A program made the position numbers and the translations under genes. Under the pieces are notes generated by a model. It searched no databases, had not been told where the DNA came from, and saw only the letters and a list, made by a program, of their open reading frames with translations. From a virus, in IMG/VR virus record IMGVR_UViG_3300044609_000988, positions 17,109 through 81,108 of that record: DNA of 64,000 nucleotides; one strand, given 5' to 3'. Shown one piece after another: positions 27,540-37,669 of this stretch. Within the stretch, counting starts at the first letter, position 1; each line of letters opens with the position of its first letter.

Positions 27540-30500
27540 ATGAGTTTTCAATTCAATTCTGATAAAGAAATAATTCAGGCAGTTAATCCAAAACTCGTTG
27601 GTAGTAACGAACTTACTATTAGATCTGGAGAAGGCGCTTCTGAAAAAGAAATTTTTAGAGCACAATTAGATTCTCAAACTGGTTTACCAAGAGTTGGTAT
27701 TAACAGAACTGGCAGACGAGTAGAAAGTATTAGGATTAATGAAGGTCAGGGAGGTACTGGTTACACACTAACTCCAAACGTAACTCTAACTGCACCAGAT
27801 TTACCAAATGGTATTCAGGCTCTAGCTTCTGCTGTTGTTTTCAATGGCTCTGTTGTTGCTATTATTGTTGATAATTCTGGCGATGGATATTCGTTAGCTC
27901 CTGAAGTAACTATTACTGGAGGAAATGGTTCTGGCGCTGCTGCTACTGCTGTTTTGGACACAGTAGATTTTGAACTCGATATCAACGGTGCTATCCGAAC
28001 ATCAACCTCAATTATTTCTGATACTGCTCGCATCTTAAACCTTGATATTGATAATTTTGTTACTCCCGATGCTAGTTTTAGAGCACCAAATTTAAAAACT
28101 TGGGCTAACGGCACTGGTACTCAATTTGTACCAAACGTAGTATTACAAAAAGATTCTTATAGATATGCTGCGGATAATATCTATCAGGCATTAAACACAG
28201 GAACAACAGGCTCTTCATTACCCATCCACAAAGATGGTATCGCTCTAAGTGGAGATGTTCAATTAAAGCATGTTGGTTATAGAGTAAATGATGTAAATGC
28301 TCCGCACTATTTACAAACTGGAGAATCTGGTTTATTTCCAAGATCAATTACTCCTCTTCTTGGTGATAAATCAGATAAAATTGCTACCACAGAATATGTT
28401 CTGAACCTAGCTACTAATGACGTAGGTGGTCGTGTTTATGTTTCTGCCCAAATTGGTAATGATCAAAATGATGGTCGTTCTGCTGTTGCTCCAGTAAGAA
28501 CTATTAAACGTGCTTGCCAAATTGCTTCGGCAACAGTAGGTGTTAAAGAAACTGTTATTATTTCGGGTGGCGACTATGTAGAAGATAACCCAATTTCAAT
28601 TCCAGCAGATTGTTCAATTGTTGGTGACAACTTACGTCTAGTAATTGTCAGACCAGCAAATCCCCGTAAACACATGTTTAAATTTGGGGATAAAAACTAT
28701 CTAACAGGTCTTGTTTTCAGAGATCAAATTGATAGTAATGGGGATCCTGTGGCAACATGGGATTACGCCATGGTCTTTGATGACAAGCAAAGAATTTATT
28801 ATGATTCTACTACTGGAGGAGATTTCGGAAGAAGCTTTCCGATTGGTCATCAAATTTTTGGACCACCTAGAATTAGAGTATCATTCCAAAACCACACTGG
28901 CGGAACAGAATTAATTGCTGGGTTGAGCGTAAGTGGTATTAACACTGGCGCTTCGGGTTTAATTGCTGGCGTCACTTTTGAATCTACAACTGGCCCCGAT
29001 GCTTATGTAAATGGTACAATTGATGTTGATATTACCAGTGGTTCGTTCAACAACGGAGAAACATTTGAATATACAGTAGGTATTGCTCCAGCACAGCAAA
29101 CATATGATTTCATTTCTACTGATATTACATCAATTAGAGCTGAAGGAGAAGTTGTATCTAATAACAAAGATTTAGCAATATCTTTACCAATTGTACGTAT
29201 TGATTTTTCTCAACAAGGGACCGCAGAAACTTCCGAAGGGGGTTTCCAGTATGATCCAGCAGAGGATAATTCGGGTGGTATTGTTTTCTACACCAACGCT
29301 CTAGTTGGTAGACAAAATACTCATGACTTTAAGGAAGGACAGCAAATTGAAATTCAAGGTCTCCCTATATCAGGACCAGATCTTTCTTATTTAAATGGCA
29401 AGCAAAGAATTTATAAAATTCTTCGTGATGCTGATGGAAGATCTAGAAGATTTGTTATTCAAAATAAACAAGATGAAAGTTTAACAGATTCTAATTTTAT
29501 TCCAAATAATGCTTCTGTAAAATCATATGATTATTCTGTAACAGTATCTCTATTAAACTCACCAAACAAATTTGGGGTTGCTGAGTCAGTTTCCAGAAGA
29601 TTTCAGGATGCTTGTATCTTAATTCGTAATAATATTCCTTTTATTGTTGATGAAGCTTATCTACAAATTAAAGATGAATTTGAGTATCTTGCTGTCCCAA
29701 ATGAACAAAAATGTCGTAGAGATATTGGTCATTTTCTAAATGCTCTCATTCGTGACTTAGAATATGGAAGCAATTACCACACAATTGAAGCAGCTCAAAC
29801 ATATATTCAAAATGCTCAAATTGGATATTTGGGTAATGAAATTACCGAATCAGTAAGAGCATACGAGATCGCTAAAGATCTTGCTATCTTAGCGATGAGA
29901 AGATGGAGAACTGGCAATGGTCAACTTGCCAATTCATTATACACTCCACTATATTCATCGATTACTAGATATTTTGACCCAACTGTTATTCAAGACACTC
30001 TGGGAGCGGCCTGTGAGGACGTAGCAAGCGCCATCAATACCCTTGGGTATCTTTTTGTTGCAGTAATCACAAACAACGCTGTAGACCGTTATCTAGACGC
30101 CTCAGAGCTGATTGCTCGTAATACTGATTTGATTGCCGAAGAAGCGGTAGGTTTTGTGCGAGCACAATATCCTGATCTTAATTTAAACCAAGATAACTCA
30201 GAATCAAACAGATTTGTAGATGCAGCAAATTTAATTTTTGCTAACAAAGATGAAATTCAAGATAAAGCATTAGCACAAATTTCTGTAGAGTATAGCGAAG
30301 CATCTTGGGGTACTGATTGGGTTATTCCTGGTGATACAATTAACCAAGACAATAAGAGAAACTTAGATTCTTATAGATTAATTCAAAAAAATAGAACAGA
30401 AATTGTTAATAGTTCTTGGACACAATTAATTGCTCAATATCCAGGAGTAAGTACAACAGAAACTAAGTGCAAGAGAGACATTGGCTACTTTGTAGATGCT

Positions 30501-33500
30501 GTTTCGTTAGACGTATTTTTAGGTGGCAATAAGTATTCCAGAAAGTTTACTTTACAATATTTTAATAACGGAGCACCAATTTCAAATGGACTAGTTGGTG
30601 AGGAAACACAATCAGTATTTGCTTTTAATCAAGCCAGAGACTTGATGAAGTCGGCTATCACTAATCAGCTGACCTATAAAGATTTAACTATCACAGCAGA
30701 TTCTGCCACTGGTTCAAATACCTCCACATCATCTTGTTCTGACGTACAAACAAATATTACTAACCTTGTTTCCATAGTTACTGCAGTAATTTCTGCTGGA
30801 AATACAACTTCTCTGCCAGCAGAAAATGCTGGAACCATTTACAGCGGTTCATCGAAGTGCAGAAGAGATATTGGTTATTTTGCAACTGCTATTGCAAACG
30901 ATTTGGTCAGTGGAGGCAATTCAAATATTATCGAAGTTGCGAAATCATATTTCAATAACGGAACTCCAATTAGTAACGGTCTAGTGGGAGAAGAAGCTCA
31001 ATCAGTTATTGCTTTCAACAAAGCAAAAGATCTAATGAAGTTGGCTATCACTAACCAACTTTACGCAAAAGATTTGACACTAACAGCTGATCCTCTTACC
31101 AATAACAACCAAGATCCAAATTCTTGTGCTAATGTCAAAACTGCTATTGATACCCTTGCCGCTATTGCTGTTACTTCTATTACCAATGGCAATTTAACTT
31201 CTTTACCAACAGTAAACACTGGAAATACTGATATATGTAAGAGAGATATCAAGTATATTCTTTCTGCGGTAAGAAGAGATTTAACTCTTGGTGGAAATGC
31301 TGGTATGCTTACCGCTGCCGAAGCATACTTTACTGGAGCACAATTAACTGGAATACCAGAAGAAGAACTATCACCAACTCGTTATGCTTTTGAAAAAGTA
31401 AGAGATTTAGCCATTCTGGCAATGAGAAATTGGAAGACTGGTAACGGTACTGGAACTGTTTATATTCCAACATACACAATTAAGCAGCAATATATTGATT
31501 CAACTATTGCTATTGATCCAGGAACTCCTATTTGTGCGAATGTTGCTTCATCTATTACAACATCATTTGCTTTACTGGATGATGTTCTTTCTGGGGAAAT
31601 TCTTCCTGGTGCTACAGAAAAAACATACGGCACTTTATATGATACAACAAATATAGTATCTTTCCCAGACAATACTTTATACGATGCTAATAATAAGGTA
31701 ATTACTCCAAGAGCAACTTGGGATGATCTTCCTTATATTGAAGCTTCTCCATACACGCAAAACGCCTCAGTTATTTCATTCTTAGGCGGTGGTGGTGCTC
31801 TCATTGATGGTAGTAAAGTATCCCAGCCAAACTGCCCATTCCCAGGATTAGAATTAGACGGTTCGGCATCATTCCCAAATCAGGGTAAATCAATGGTGGC
31901 GGCAGCGTTCACTATTGTGTCCTTCAATGGTGTTGGATATAAAATTATCAATGATGGATATGTACAGTTGGTTTCTGTATTCGTTCTATTTGCTGCTGAT
32001 GGTGTACTTGCTGAGTCTGGTGGTTACGCTTCTATTACCAACTCAGCCACTAACTTCGGCATCTATGCTTTAAGAGCAAGAGGATACAATAATTTTGCGT
32101 ATAGTTTTGACGTTGGTACAATCACCAATGTATCCACAACCCCAACTGGAAGAACAATCTTTACAGTGGATGGTTTAGGTAGAGAACCACTAGAACATTA
32201 TATTGTAAAAATTGATGGTTACAGCAACTTAAATCCAGAAATTGAATACTTTATCGATACTGTTTCTGGAGTTACAGTTGGTCCCCCATTCTCTGCTCAA
32301 ATTACTTTAGAAAGTGGTTCTGGAGATCCAGCAGAATTTATTCGTGATTCCGACAATGTAGCTGTTAGCACAGGAATTGGGGAATTTTCTGGAAAAACTA
32401 TAAGATTACACAGACCATCTATCGTTAACTCTTCATCGCACACATGGGAATTTGCTGGTTCTGGCACTAACTACAATGCTCTACCAGAAAACGGTGGTGT
32501 TAAGATTGATGCTAACGAGCAAGTATCTCAGGATTATGGACGTGTTTACTGCTCGGGCACAGATGAACTTGGTGACTTTAAAGTAGGTACTTTTGCTAAG
32601 ATCGAAAACAGAACTGGTAACATTACCTTTACAGGTACAGTTACAATTTCGGAAGTTGAATTCCTTAAATTGAAAGGTGGCGACGTTGTTGTTACTGGTT
32701 TTGATAACTCAAATACACTTGGCGGAGCTAATACAACCGACTCCAAACTACCAACTCAAAAGGCAGTTAGAGATTATATTACTAACAACCTCGGTCCTTA
32801 TATTAATAAACCATATTCCACAAATGCTGTTCCTAGAGCACTTGTAGAATTAACAGATTCTGGTAAAATTTCTATTGATCAGATTCCTCCACTACGTCCA
32901 TTTAACGTATATACAATAGAGGATCAAGCAGAAAGACTTTCGATCGAAGGTGCTCTTGCTGGTGATATTGCTATTCAACAAGACACTGGCACTTCATATA
33001 TTTTAAATAATGATAATGATAGCCTATTTGTTTCCTTTGCTGTAGATACTGACTTAGTATTTACAATTGGAAATATTTTTACAGGTGATATTTCTGGCGG
33101 CCAAATTCAAGCTACAGAGTATCGCACTGGAGTAGTTTATCAAATTAGTCTTTCTAATGCTGGTTCTGGATATACAATTGCTCCAACAGTAACTATTTCT
33201 GGAGGCAATCCTGGTGCTGGGGCTGTTCAAGCAAGTGCTATTGCTACAATTGCCAATGGTCAAGTTGTGACCGTACAAATTATAGAGTTCAATGGGTTTG
33301 TTGGGGGCAAGGGATACACAACACCACCAACAATTACATTCTCTTCTCCTGGTGGTGCTGGAATTACTGCGACAGGTTCTTGCTTAATTGAAAGTAGATT
33401 ATATGGCGATATCGTCAATAATGTTAAAATAACAGATACCGATACAATTCAGTCTAGCAATTCTCCCACAGATACAGTAAACATAAACAGATCTGTAAAT

Positions 33501-36500
33501 ACCTCTGCTAATAATATTAATAATTGGGTATCACTTTCAACTACACAAATTTCTGCTACTGATATTACTTCTGGCGTTATTTCTACATCAAGACTTGCTA
33601 ATAACTCAGATGCTGCTAACTCATTTACTTTCTTAAGAGGAGATCAAAGCTATGCTCCTGTTCTTCAGTCGATTAAAGGAGCAGAAGTAAGATACTTTGC
33701 TAAGCTAATTCAGCAAGCAAATACTGGATCTTCTCAGTTAGTATTCAGCACAAATTCCAATACATTACTTGGTCACTCAGTTATTGATAATGTATCTGGT
33801 ATTGCTCCAAATACCAATATAACTGGCGTATTGAGTGCTGCTGGTATTACTACTGTATCGATCAATAATCCATTATCTCAAAATATTCCTTCAGGAACAA
33901 TTATAGAATTTTTGAGAGGCGCTTCTCCACTTACTTTTGAATCATCTTTAACACAAGGTAATTTTGTTGATAACATTGTTGTTTCTAATGGAGGTTCTGG
34001 TTATACCAGTGGTCAATATTTTGATGTTCCATTAACAGGCGGTTCTGGAACAGGACTACGTTGTAATATTATTGTTTCTGGAGGTTCTGTTACAGAAGTA
34101 ACAACCACTAATAGTGGTCAAAATTACACAGGCGACTTTAATATCACTTCTTCTCCTGCTGCTATTGGTCCAGGATCTGGATTAGTTTTAGCAGCTAAAA
34201 TTAGCACTGTTAATCGTCAATATGCCAATACTTCAATAGACATTCAAAGAGTTAGTGATCTAACAATTTCGGCAGACCCATTCGGTACGGTTGGTGTTTC
34301 TAGATTCCTTAAGTCACAATTTATTATTGGTCAAGCTGGAAACGGTTCCATTCAATTAAAAACTGGTCCTGATAGTGGTCTTGATGCTGACTTACTTGAT
34401 GGTGCTCAGGGTGCTTTCTATCTAAATGCCAGTAACCTAAACTCTGGTACTGTATCAACAGATCGTCTATCTGGAACATACAACATAAGTATTTCTGGAC
34501 AATCTGGTAATACATTACGTCTAATTTCATCAACTTCAAACCCAACTTCAAACCCATCACCTAGCAATTTCGCTACTGGTGTTATCACTGATACAAAAAA
34601 TAATAGCTCCGATGGTTTGAATGATGGTGGCTCAAGACACCTAGTAATGTCCATCAGAAATGGTGGTGCTGGATTTGACGCTACCTTCGGTGGTGTTAGA
34701 CAACTAGCATTTACTGATAATGATAATATGTGGCTTCGTGGTTCTGGCACGGGGGTAAGTGAATTTGGCTCATGGGGTAAAGTTTGGACTTCACTTAATG
34801 ACGGTCCAGGAACTGATATGGATGCCGATAAACTTGATAACCGTCAAGGTACATGGTATCAAAATGCTTTAAATATTAACTTCGGAACTCTCAGTGATAA
34901 TAGATTACCAACATATCAAACCACAAAGAGTTTCAACAGTTCCATTAAACTTTTAACAACTACAAATAATCCAAGATATAAAATTTATGTCAGCGGTTTA
35001 TTATTAACAACTGCCCCATTCCTTGCTGGTTTAGAAGTTAATCTGTATAATGCCAATGCTCAAGGAACAGGAACAATTTTAATTACAAATATTGAGACAT
35101 TTGATGATGCTAATGATAACAATAATGATTACACTATCATTACTGGTTCTTTACAAACAGGCACATTTATCGGAGCCCTAACAATTGGTACAGCAAGTAA
35201 CAGAATTACATTCCAAGATTTCAGTCTTGATGCAACTGGCACTTTCCAAACCGCTTCGCTTGATAGTGATGGTGGCATTGCTAGATTAAAACTGGGTAGA
35301 AAAGATGGCACTGCTTCAGCTCCAGCTATTTACTTCAATTCTAGCCAATTAGCAGCTACAAATTATAATGCTGCTATTGTATCTTCTGGAGGAAATGCTA
35401 CTGATGGTAGTGGTACATTAAATGTACTTGTAGCTAGTGCTAATGGATTAACAGTTAATAACAACACTGTTTGGAACGCTGGAAATGTAACGTTCAATAG
35501 CACTAATGTTTTAAGCACTGCAGTTATTCGTGATGCGTCTGGCAACTTTGCTGCTGGTACTATTACCGCTGCTTTAACTGGCGCTGCTTCGGCAAACGTC
35601 TTAAAGGCTGGCGATACCATGACTGGTTCGCTAACAATTAGCGGAGCAAGTAGTAATTTAAGTGTCGGCGGAACTCTTGGGGTTACAGGTAATACTACTT
35701 TATCTGGTAGCTTGACGGTTGACACAAATACTTTATTTGTTGACTCTACGAATAATAGGGTTGGTATTGGAACAAATTCTCCTGTTGGTCCATTATCACT
35801 TGATGTTAATGGAAAAGGAAGATTTATTGGCAATGCAGAAAATGGCAATGGTGGATATGCTTTATCTGTATGGGCTACAGGAGCATCTCAAAATACAGGT
35901 ATTTCGTTCTACCCAACATTTGATAATTTCCCTTCTGATACTGGCCCAAGAAGAGCAGTTGATTTAATTGCTGGATTTGATGGTGGAACATGGGAAACAC
36001 AATATTTTGCCATTCACGTTGGTGGTTCTGGTGGAAATGATGTTCAAAATATCACAACAGAAAGATTAAGAATTATAAACACAGGTGAAGTTGGTATTGG
36101 AAGAACACCAGCAACTGGTTATTCATTAGATATTAATGGAAAGGCAAGAGTATCTACTGGATTTGAAATTGATAATAGTCTCGATAATTCAGGTGCTCCA
36201 TTATTCTTCTTTGGTTCTTCGTCAGCAAGAAACTTTAGAATTGGTAACCAGTTACTTGTTAATGATGTATTTGAAATCACGCCATCAACTACAGGTGGTG
36301 GTGCTACATTCACAACGCCAGCATTTTCTATTCGTGGTGCTGATGGTAATGTTGCTATTGGTTCAACTACATTTGCTAATCCAGGAAATACTATTCAATA
36401 TAAATTAAATGTTGCTGGTAATATTAACTTCACTGGAACTCTTTATCAAAATAATGAAGCTTTTGTAACTTCTAGATGGACTGCTTCATCGAATGGAACT

Positions 36501-36773
36501 GATATTCATAGATTATCTAAGGTCGGAATTAATAAAGCAGATCCAGCATATACGTTAGATGTTGGCGGAGATGTTAATTTAACTGGCAAAATATATGTTT
36601 CTGGTAATGCTCAGTGGATAGATACTAAAGGTATTATTAGAACTTCGTCAAATTTAATTAGCGAAGATATAACTATTCCTACTAATACTAATGCTGTAAG
36701 CACTGGACCACTAGTAATAAATACAAATAACATCATCACGATTTCTGAAGGTGCTGTTTGGACAATCGTGTAA
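27540..36773 (+). CDS. Giant tail fibre protein: beta-helix, helical repeats, fibre repeats
   Basis: A 3077-residue protein. Residues of about 60-140 hold two Gly-Tyr-x-x-x-Pro beta modules. From about 296 a pectate-lyase-like right-handed beta-helix start is visible (Tyr-Val-Ser-Ala-Gln-Ile-Gly-Asn-Asp-Gln-Asn-Asp-Gly-Arg-Ser). Four copies of a Cys-Lys/Arg-Arg-Asp-Ile helical unit follow, at about 724, 976, 1104 and 1230. The beta-helix character seems to resume near 1409-1525. Near 1733 there is a fibre motif Lys-Leu-Pro-Thr-Gln-Lys-Ala-Val-Arg-Asp-Tyr-Ile. Two Leu/Met-Asp-Ala-Asp fibre units follow at about 2280 and 2425. The C-terminus has Val-Gly-Ile-Gly and Leu-Asp-Val-Asn-Gly repeats. 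No S74-type self-cleaving chaperone is visible at the end. Role in host contact is inferred. Confidence 0.85.
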   Translation: MSFQFNSDKEIIQAVNPKLVGSNELTIRSGEGASEKEIFRAQLDSQTGLPRVGINRTGRRVESIRINEGQGGTGYTLTPNVTLTAPDLPNGIQALASAVVFNGSVVAIIVDNSGDGYSLAPEVTITGGNGSGAAATAVLDTVDFELDINGAIRTSTSIISDTARILNLDIDNFVTPDASFRAPNLKTWANGTGTQFVPNVVLQKDSYRYAADNIYQALNTGTTGSSLPIHKDGIALSGDVQLKHVGYRVNDVNAPHYLQTGESGLFPRSITPLLGDKSDKIATTEYVLNLATNDVGGRVYVSAQIGNDQNDGRSAVAPVRTIKRACQIASATVGVKETVIISGGDYVEDNPISIPADCSIVGDNLRLVIVRPANPRKHMFKFGDKNYLTGLVFRDQIDSNGDPVATWDYAMVFDDKQRIYYDSTTGGDFGRSFPIGHQIFGPPRIRVSFQNHTGGTELIAGLSVSGINTGASGLIAGVTFESTTGPDAYVNGTIDVDITSGSFNNGETFEYTVGIAPAQQTYDFISTDITSIRAEGEVVSNNKDLAISLPIVRIDFSQQGTAETSEGGFQYDPAEDNSGGIVFYTNALVGRQNTHDFKEGQQIEIQGLPISGPDLSYLNGKQRIYKILRDADGRSRRFVIQNKQDESLTDSNFIPNNASVKSYDYSVTVSLLNSPNKFGVAESVSRRFQDACILIRNNIPFIVDEAYLQIKDEFEYLAVPNEQKCRRDIGHFLNALIRDLEYGSNYHTIEAAQTYIQNAQIGYLGNEITESVRAYEIAKDLAILAMRRWRTGNGQLANSLYTPLYSSITRYFDPTVIQDTLGAACEDVASAINTLGYLFVAVITNNAVDRYLDASELIARNTDLIAEEAVGFVRAQYPDLNLNQDNSESNRFVDAANLIFANKDEIQDKALAQISVEYSEASWGTDWVIPGDTINQDNKRNLDSYRLIQKNRTEIVNSSWTQLIAQYPGVSTTETKCKRDIGYFVDAVSLDVFLGGNKYSRKFTLQYFNNGAPISNGLVGEETQSVFAFNQARDLMKSAITNQLTYKDLTITADSATGSNTSTSSCSDVQTNITNLVSIVTAVISAGNTTSLPAENAGTIYSGSSKCRRDIGYFATAIANDLVSGGNSNIIEVAKSYFNNGTPISNGLVGEEAQSVIAFNKAKDLMKLAITNQLYAKDLTLTADPLTNNNQDPNSCANVKTAIDTLAAIAVTSITNGNLTSLPTVNTGNTDICKRDIKYILSAVRRDLTLGGNAGMLTAAEAYFTGAQLTGIPEEELSPTRYAFEKVRDLAILAMRNWKTGNGTGTVYIPTYTIKQQYIDSTIAIDPGTPICANVASSITTSFALLDDVLSGEILPGATEKTYGTLYDTTNIVSFPDNTLYDANNKVITPRATWDDLPYIEASPYTQNASVISFLGGGGALIDGSKVSQPNCPFPGLELDGSASFPNQGKSMVAAAFTIVSFNGVGYKIINDGYVQLVSVFVLFAADGVLAESGGYASITNSATNFGIYALRARGYNNFAYSFDVGTITNVSTTPTGRTIFTVDGLGREPLEHYIVKIDGYSNLNPEIEYFIDTVSGVTVGPPFSAQITLESGSGDPAEFIRDSDNVAVSTGIGEFSGKTIRLHRPSIVNSSSHTWEFAGSGTNYNALPENGGVKIDANEQVSQDYGRVYCSGTDELGDFKVGTFAKIENRTGNITFTGTVTISEVEFLKLKGGDVVVTGFDNSNTLGGANTTDSKLPTQKAVRDYITNNLGPYINKPYSTNAVPRALVELTDSGKISIDQIPPLRPFNVYTIEDQAERLSIEGALAGDIAIQQDTGTSYILNNDNDSLFVSFAVDTDLVFTIGNIFTGDISGGQIQATEYRTGVVYQISLSNAGSGYTIAPTVTISGGNPGAGAVQASAIATIANGQVVTVQIIEFNGFVGGKGYTTPPTITFSSPGGAGITATGSCLIESRLYGDIVNNVKITDTDTIQSSNSPTDTVNINRSVNTSANNINNWVSLSTTQISATDITSGVISTSRLANNSDAANSFTFLRGDQSYAPVLQSIKGAEVRYFAKLIQQANTGSSQLVFSTNSNTLLGHSVIDNVSGIAPNTNITGVLSAAGITTVSINNPLSQNIPSGTIIEFLRGASPLTFESSLTQGNFVDNIVVSNGGSGYTSGQYFDVPLTGGSGTGLRCNIIVSGGSVTEVTTTNSGQNYTGDFNITSSPAAIGPGSGLVLAAKISTVNRQYANTSIDIQRVSDLTISADPFGTVGVSRFLKSQFIIGQAGNGSIQLKTGPDSGLDADLLDGAQGAFYLNASNLNSGTVSTDRLSGTYNISISGQSGNTLRLISSTSNPTSNPSPSNFATGVITDTKNNSSDGLNDGGSRHLVMSIRNGGAGFDATFGGVRQLAFTDNDNMWLRGSGTGVSEFGSWGKVWTSLNDGPGTDMDADKLDNRQGTWYQNALNINFGTLSDNRLPTYQTTKSFNSSIKLLTTTNNPRYKIYVSGLLLTTAPFLAGLEVNLYNANAQGTGTILITNIETFDDANDNNNDYTIITGSLQTGTFIGALTIGTASNRITFQDFSLDATGTFQTASLDSDGGIARLKLGRKDGTASAPAIYFNSSQLAATNYNAAIVSSGGNATDGSGTLNVLVASANGLTVNNNTVWNAGNVTFNSTNVLSTAVIRDASGNFAAGTITAALTGAASANVLKAGDTMTGSLTISGASSNLSVGGTLGVTGNTTLSGSLTVDTNTLFVDSTNNRVGIGTNSPVGPLSLDVNGKGRFIGNAENGNGGYALSVWATGASQNTGISFYPTFDNFPSDTGPRRAVDLIAGFDGGTWETQYFAIHVGGSGGNDVQNITTERLRIINTGEVGIGRTPATGYSLDINGKARVSTGFEIDNSLDNSGAPLFFFGSSSARNFRIGNQLLVNDVFEITPSTTGGGATFTTPAFSIRGADGNVAIGSTTFANPGNTIQYKLNVAGNINFTGTLYQNNEAFVTSRWTASSNGTDIHRLSKVGINKADPAYTLDVGGDVNLTGKIYVSGNAQWIDTKGIIRTSSNLISEDITIPTNTNAVSTGPLVINTNNIITISEGAVWTIV
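29998..30150 (+). other. GC-rich islet inside the large fibre gene
   Basis: 32 of 60 bases at 30001-30060 are G or C, in a gene that is otherwise strongly AT-rich. Codons such as GCG, GCC, ATC, GAG, CTG and GAC cluster here. It encodes the segment Gly-Ala-Ala-Cys-Glu-Asp-Val-Ala-Ser-Ala-Ile between the first two helical repeat units. Confidence 0.55.
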
Positions 36774-36787
36774 TAAAAAATAATTAA

Positions 36788-37669
36788 ATGGATCCAATTT
36801 CTTCAAAATTAACATCTAATAACATTAATATCTCCAGGGGATTAATTTTACCTGTTTACACCAATGACCCTGGGGATGGCAACCCAGGGGAGATTATTTA
36901 TGTTAATGGACAATTAAAATATTATAGAGAAGGAAAATGGTTATTCATAACTGATGGAAAGAAAGATGGATTGACAGAAGCCACTGCTGTTGACAAATCA
37001 ACAGATATTCTTGTAGCAAATCCATCTGCTCCCAGTGGTTGGTATTGGATAAAAACAAATAATGTAGCTAGACAATATTGGGTAGATAATACCTATGATG
37101 GTGGTGGATGGGTTTTGGTTGGCAGTCACCCAATTAATGTTTCAATTCAAGCTTTAACATATGCTCAAGCGGCAGAATCTTATTCAGGAAATGCTTCTTC
37201 TACATATGGAACAGGAGATCCAAAATCATATTCTGTTTGGGTTGGATTAAATGGATGGGATGCTATTGCTACAGCAAACGCTGCTGGCAGAAATTTTGTT
37301 TATTACACCGCTAATTCTCAAGTTTCTTTGGGATCTACTGCTTCGCATGTTAGAAGAAGTAGATGGAAGTGGAGCGGATGGAATTCTTTATATTCTTGGA
37401 ATAATGCCAACACTTTAATTAATGAAGTTGGTGCTTCTACTCCAGGTTTATGGTATTATCATATGTCATATAATTTCACTACATATGACAGAGACCAAGA
37501 TGCTTATAGTGCTAATTGTGCTACTCTTTATAATAATGCTCCTTGGTGGTATGGAGCTTGTTGGGATGGCAATTTTTGGGGAGGAAATGGAAGTGGATAT
37601 GCTAACGCTGCTTTCTGGACAGGTTCTGGAGGAGATTATTACAACTATGGAGCAATGTACGTAAAATGA
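36788..37669 (+). CDS. Adhesin 1: fibrinogen/ficolin-like C-terminal domain
   Basis: A 293-residue protein. Residues of about 6-58 form a module shared with the next two adhesins (Lys-Leu-Thr-Ser-Asn-Asn-Ile-Asn-Ile, then Gly-Leu-Ile-Leu-Pro-Val-Tyr), probably for attachment to the fibre. The rest fits a fibrinogen-related domain. It has Gly-Trp-Tyr-Trp-Ile near 84, Gly-Gly-Gly-Trp at 105-108, and a C-terminal calcium-site-like Asp234-Arg-Asp236-Gln-Asp238. Then come Asn-Cys244-Ala, Trp253-Trp254-Tyr and Cys258, in the order seen in ficolins and tachylectins. The first conserved disulfide of that family is missing. Ficolin-like domains bind acetylated sugars, so a host surface glycan is a reasonable target (inference). 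The leader is AT-rich without a clear Shine-Dalgarno motif. The stop overlaps the next start as ATGA. Confidence 0.78.
   Translation: MDPISSKLTSNNINISRGLILPVYTNDPGDGNPGEIIYVNGQLKYYREGKWLFITDGKKDGLTEATAVDKSTDILVANPSAPSGWYWIKTNNVARQYWVDNTYDGGGWVLVGSHPINVSIQALTYAQAAESYSGNASSTYGTGDPKSYSVWVGLNGWDAIATANAAGRNFVYYTANSQVSLGSTASHVRRSRWKWSGWNSLYSWNNANTLINEVGASTPGLWYYHMSYNFTTYDRDQDAYSANCATLYNNAPWWYGACWDGNFWGGNGSGYANAAFWTGSGGDYYNYGAMYVK
36803..36960 (+). repeat. Adhesin N-terminal DNA repeat, copy 1
   Basis: About 158 bases are closely similar at DNA level to 37928-38085 and 38904-39061. The shared core includes TCAAAATTAACATC and GGATTAATTTTACCTGT near the start and GTTAATGGACAATTAAAATA near the middle. 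This copy is the most divergent of the three. Confidence 0.85.

Noticed and set aside
35363-35848. Open frame of 161 codons on the minus strand
   Set aside because: It lies within the fibre gene, whose plus-strand product shows clear fibre repeats. The product is a Pro/Val/Leu-rich shadow of Gly/Thr/Asn-rich plus-strand codons.
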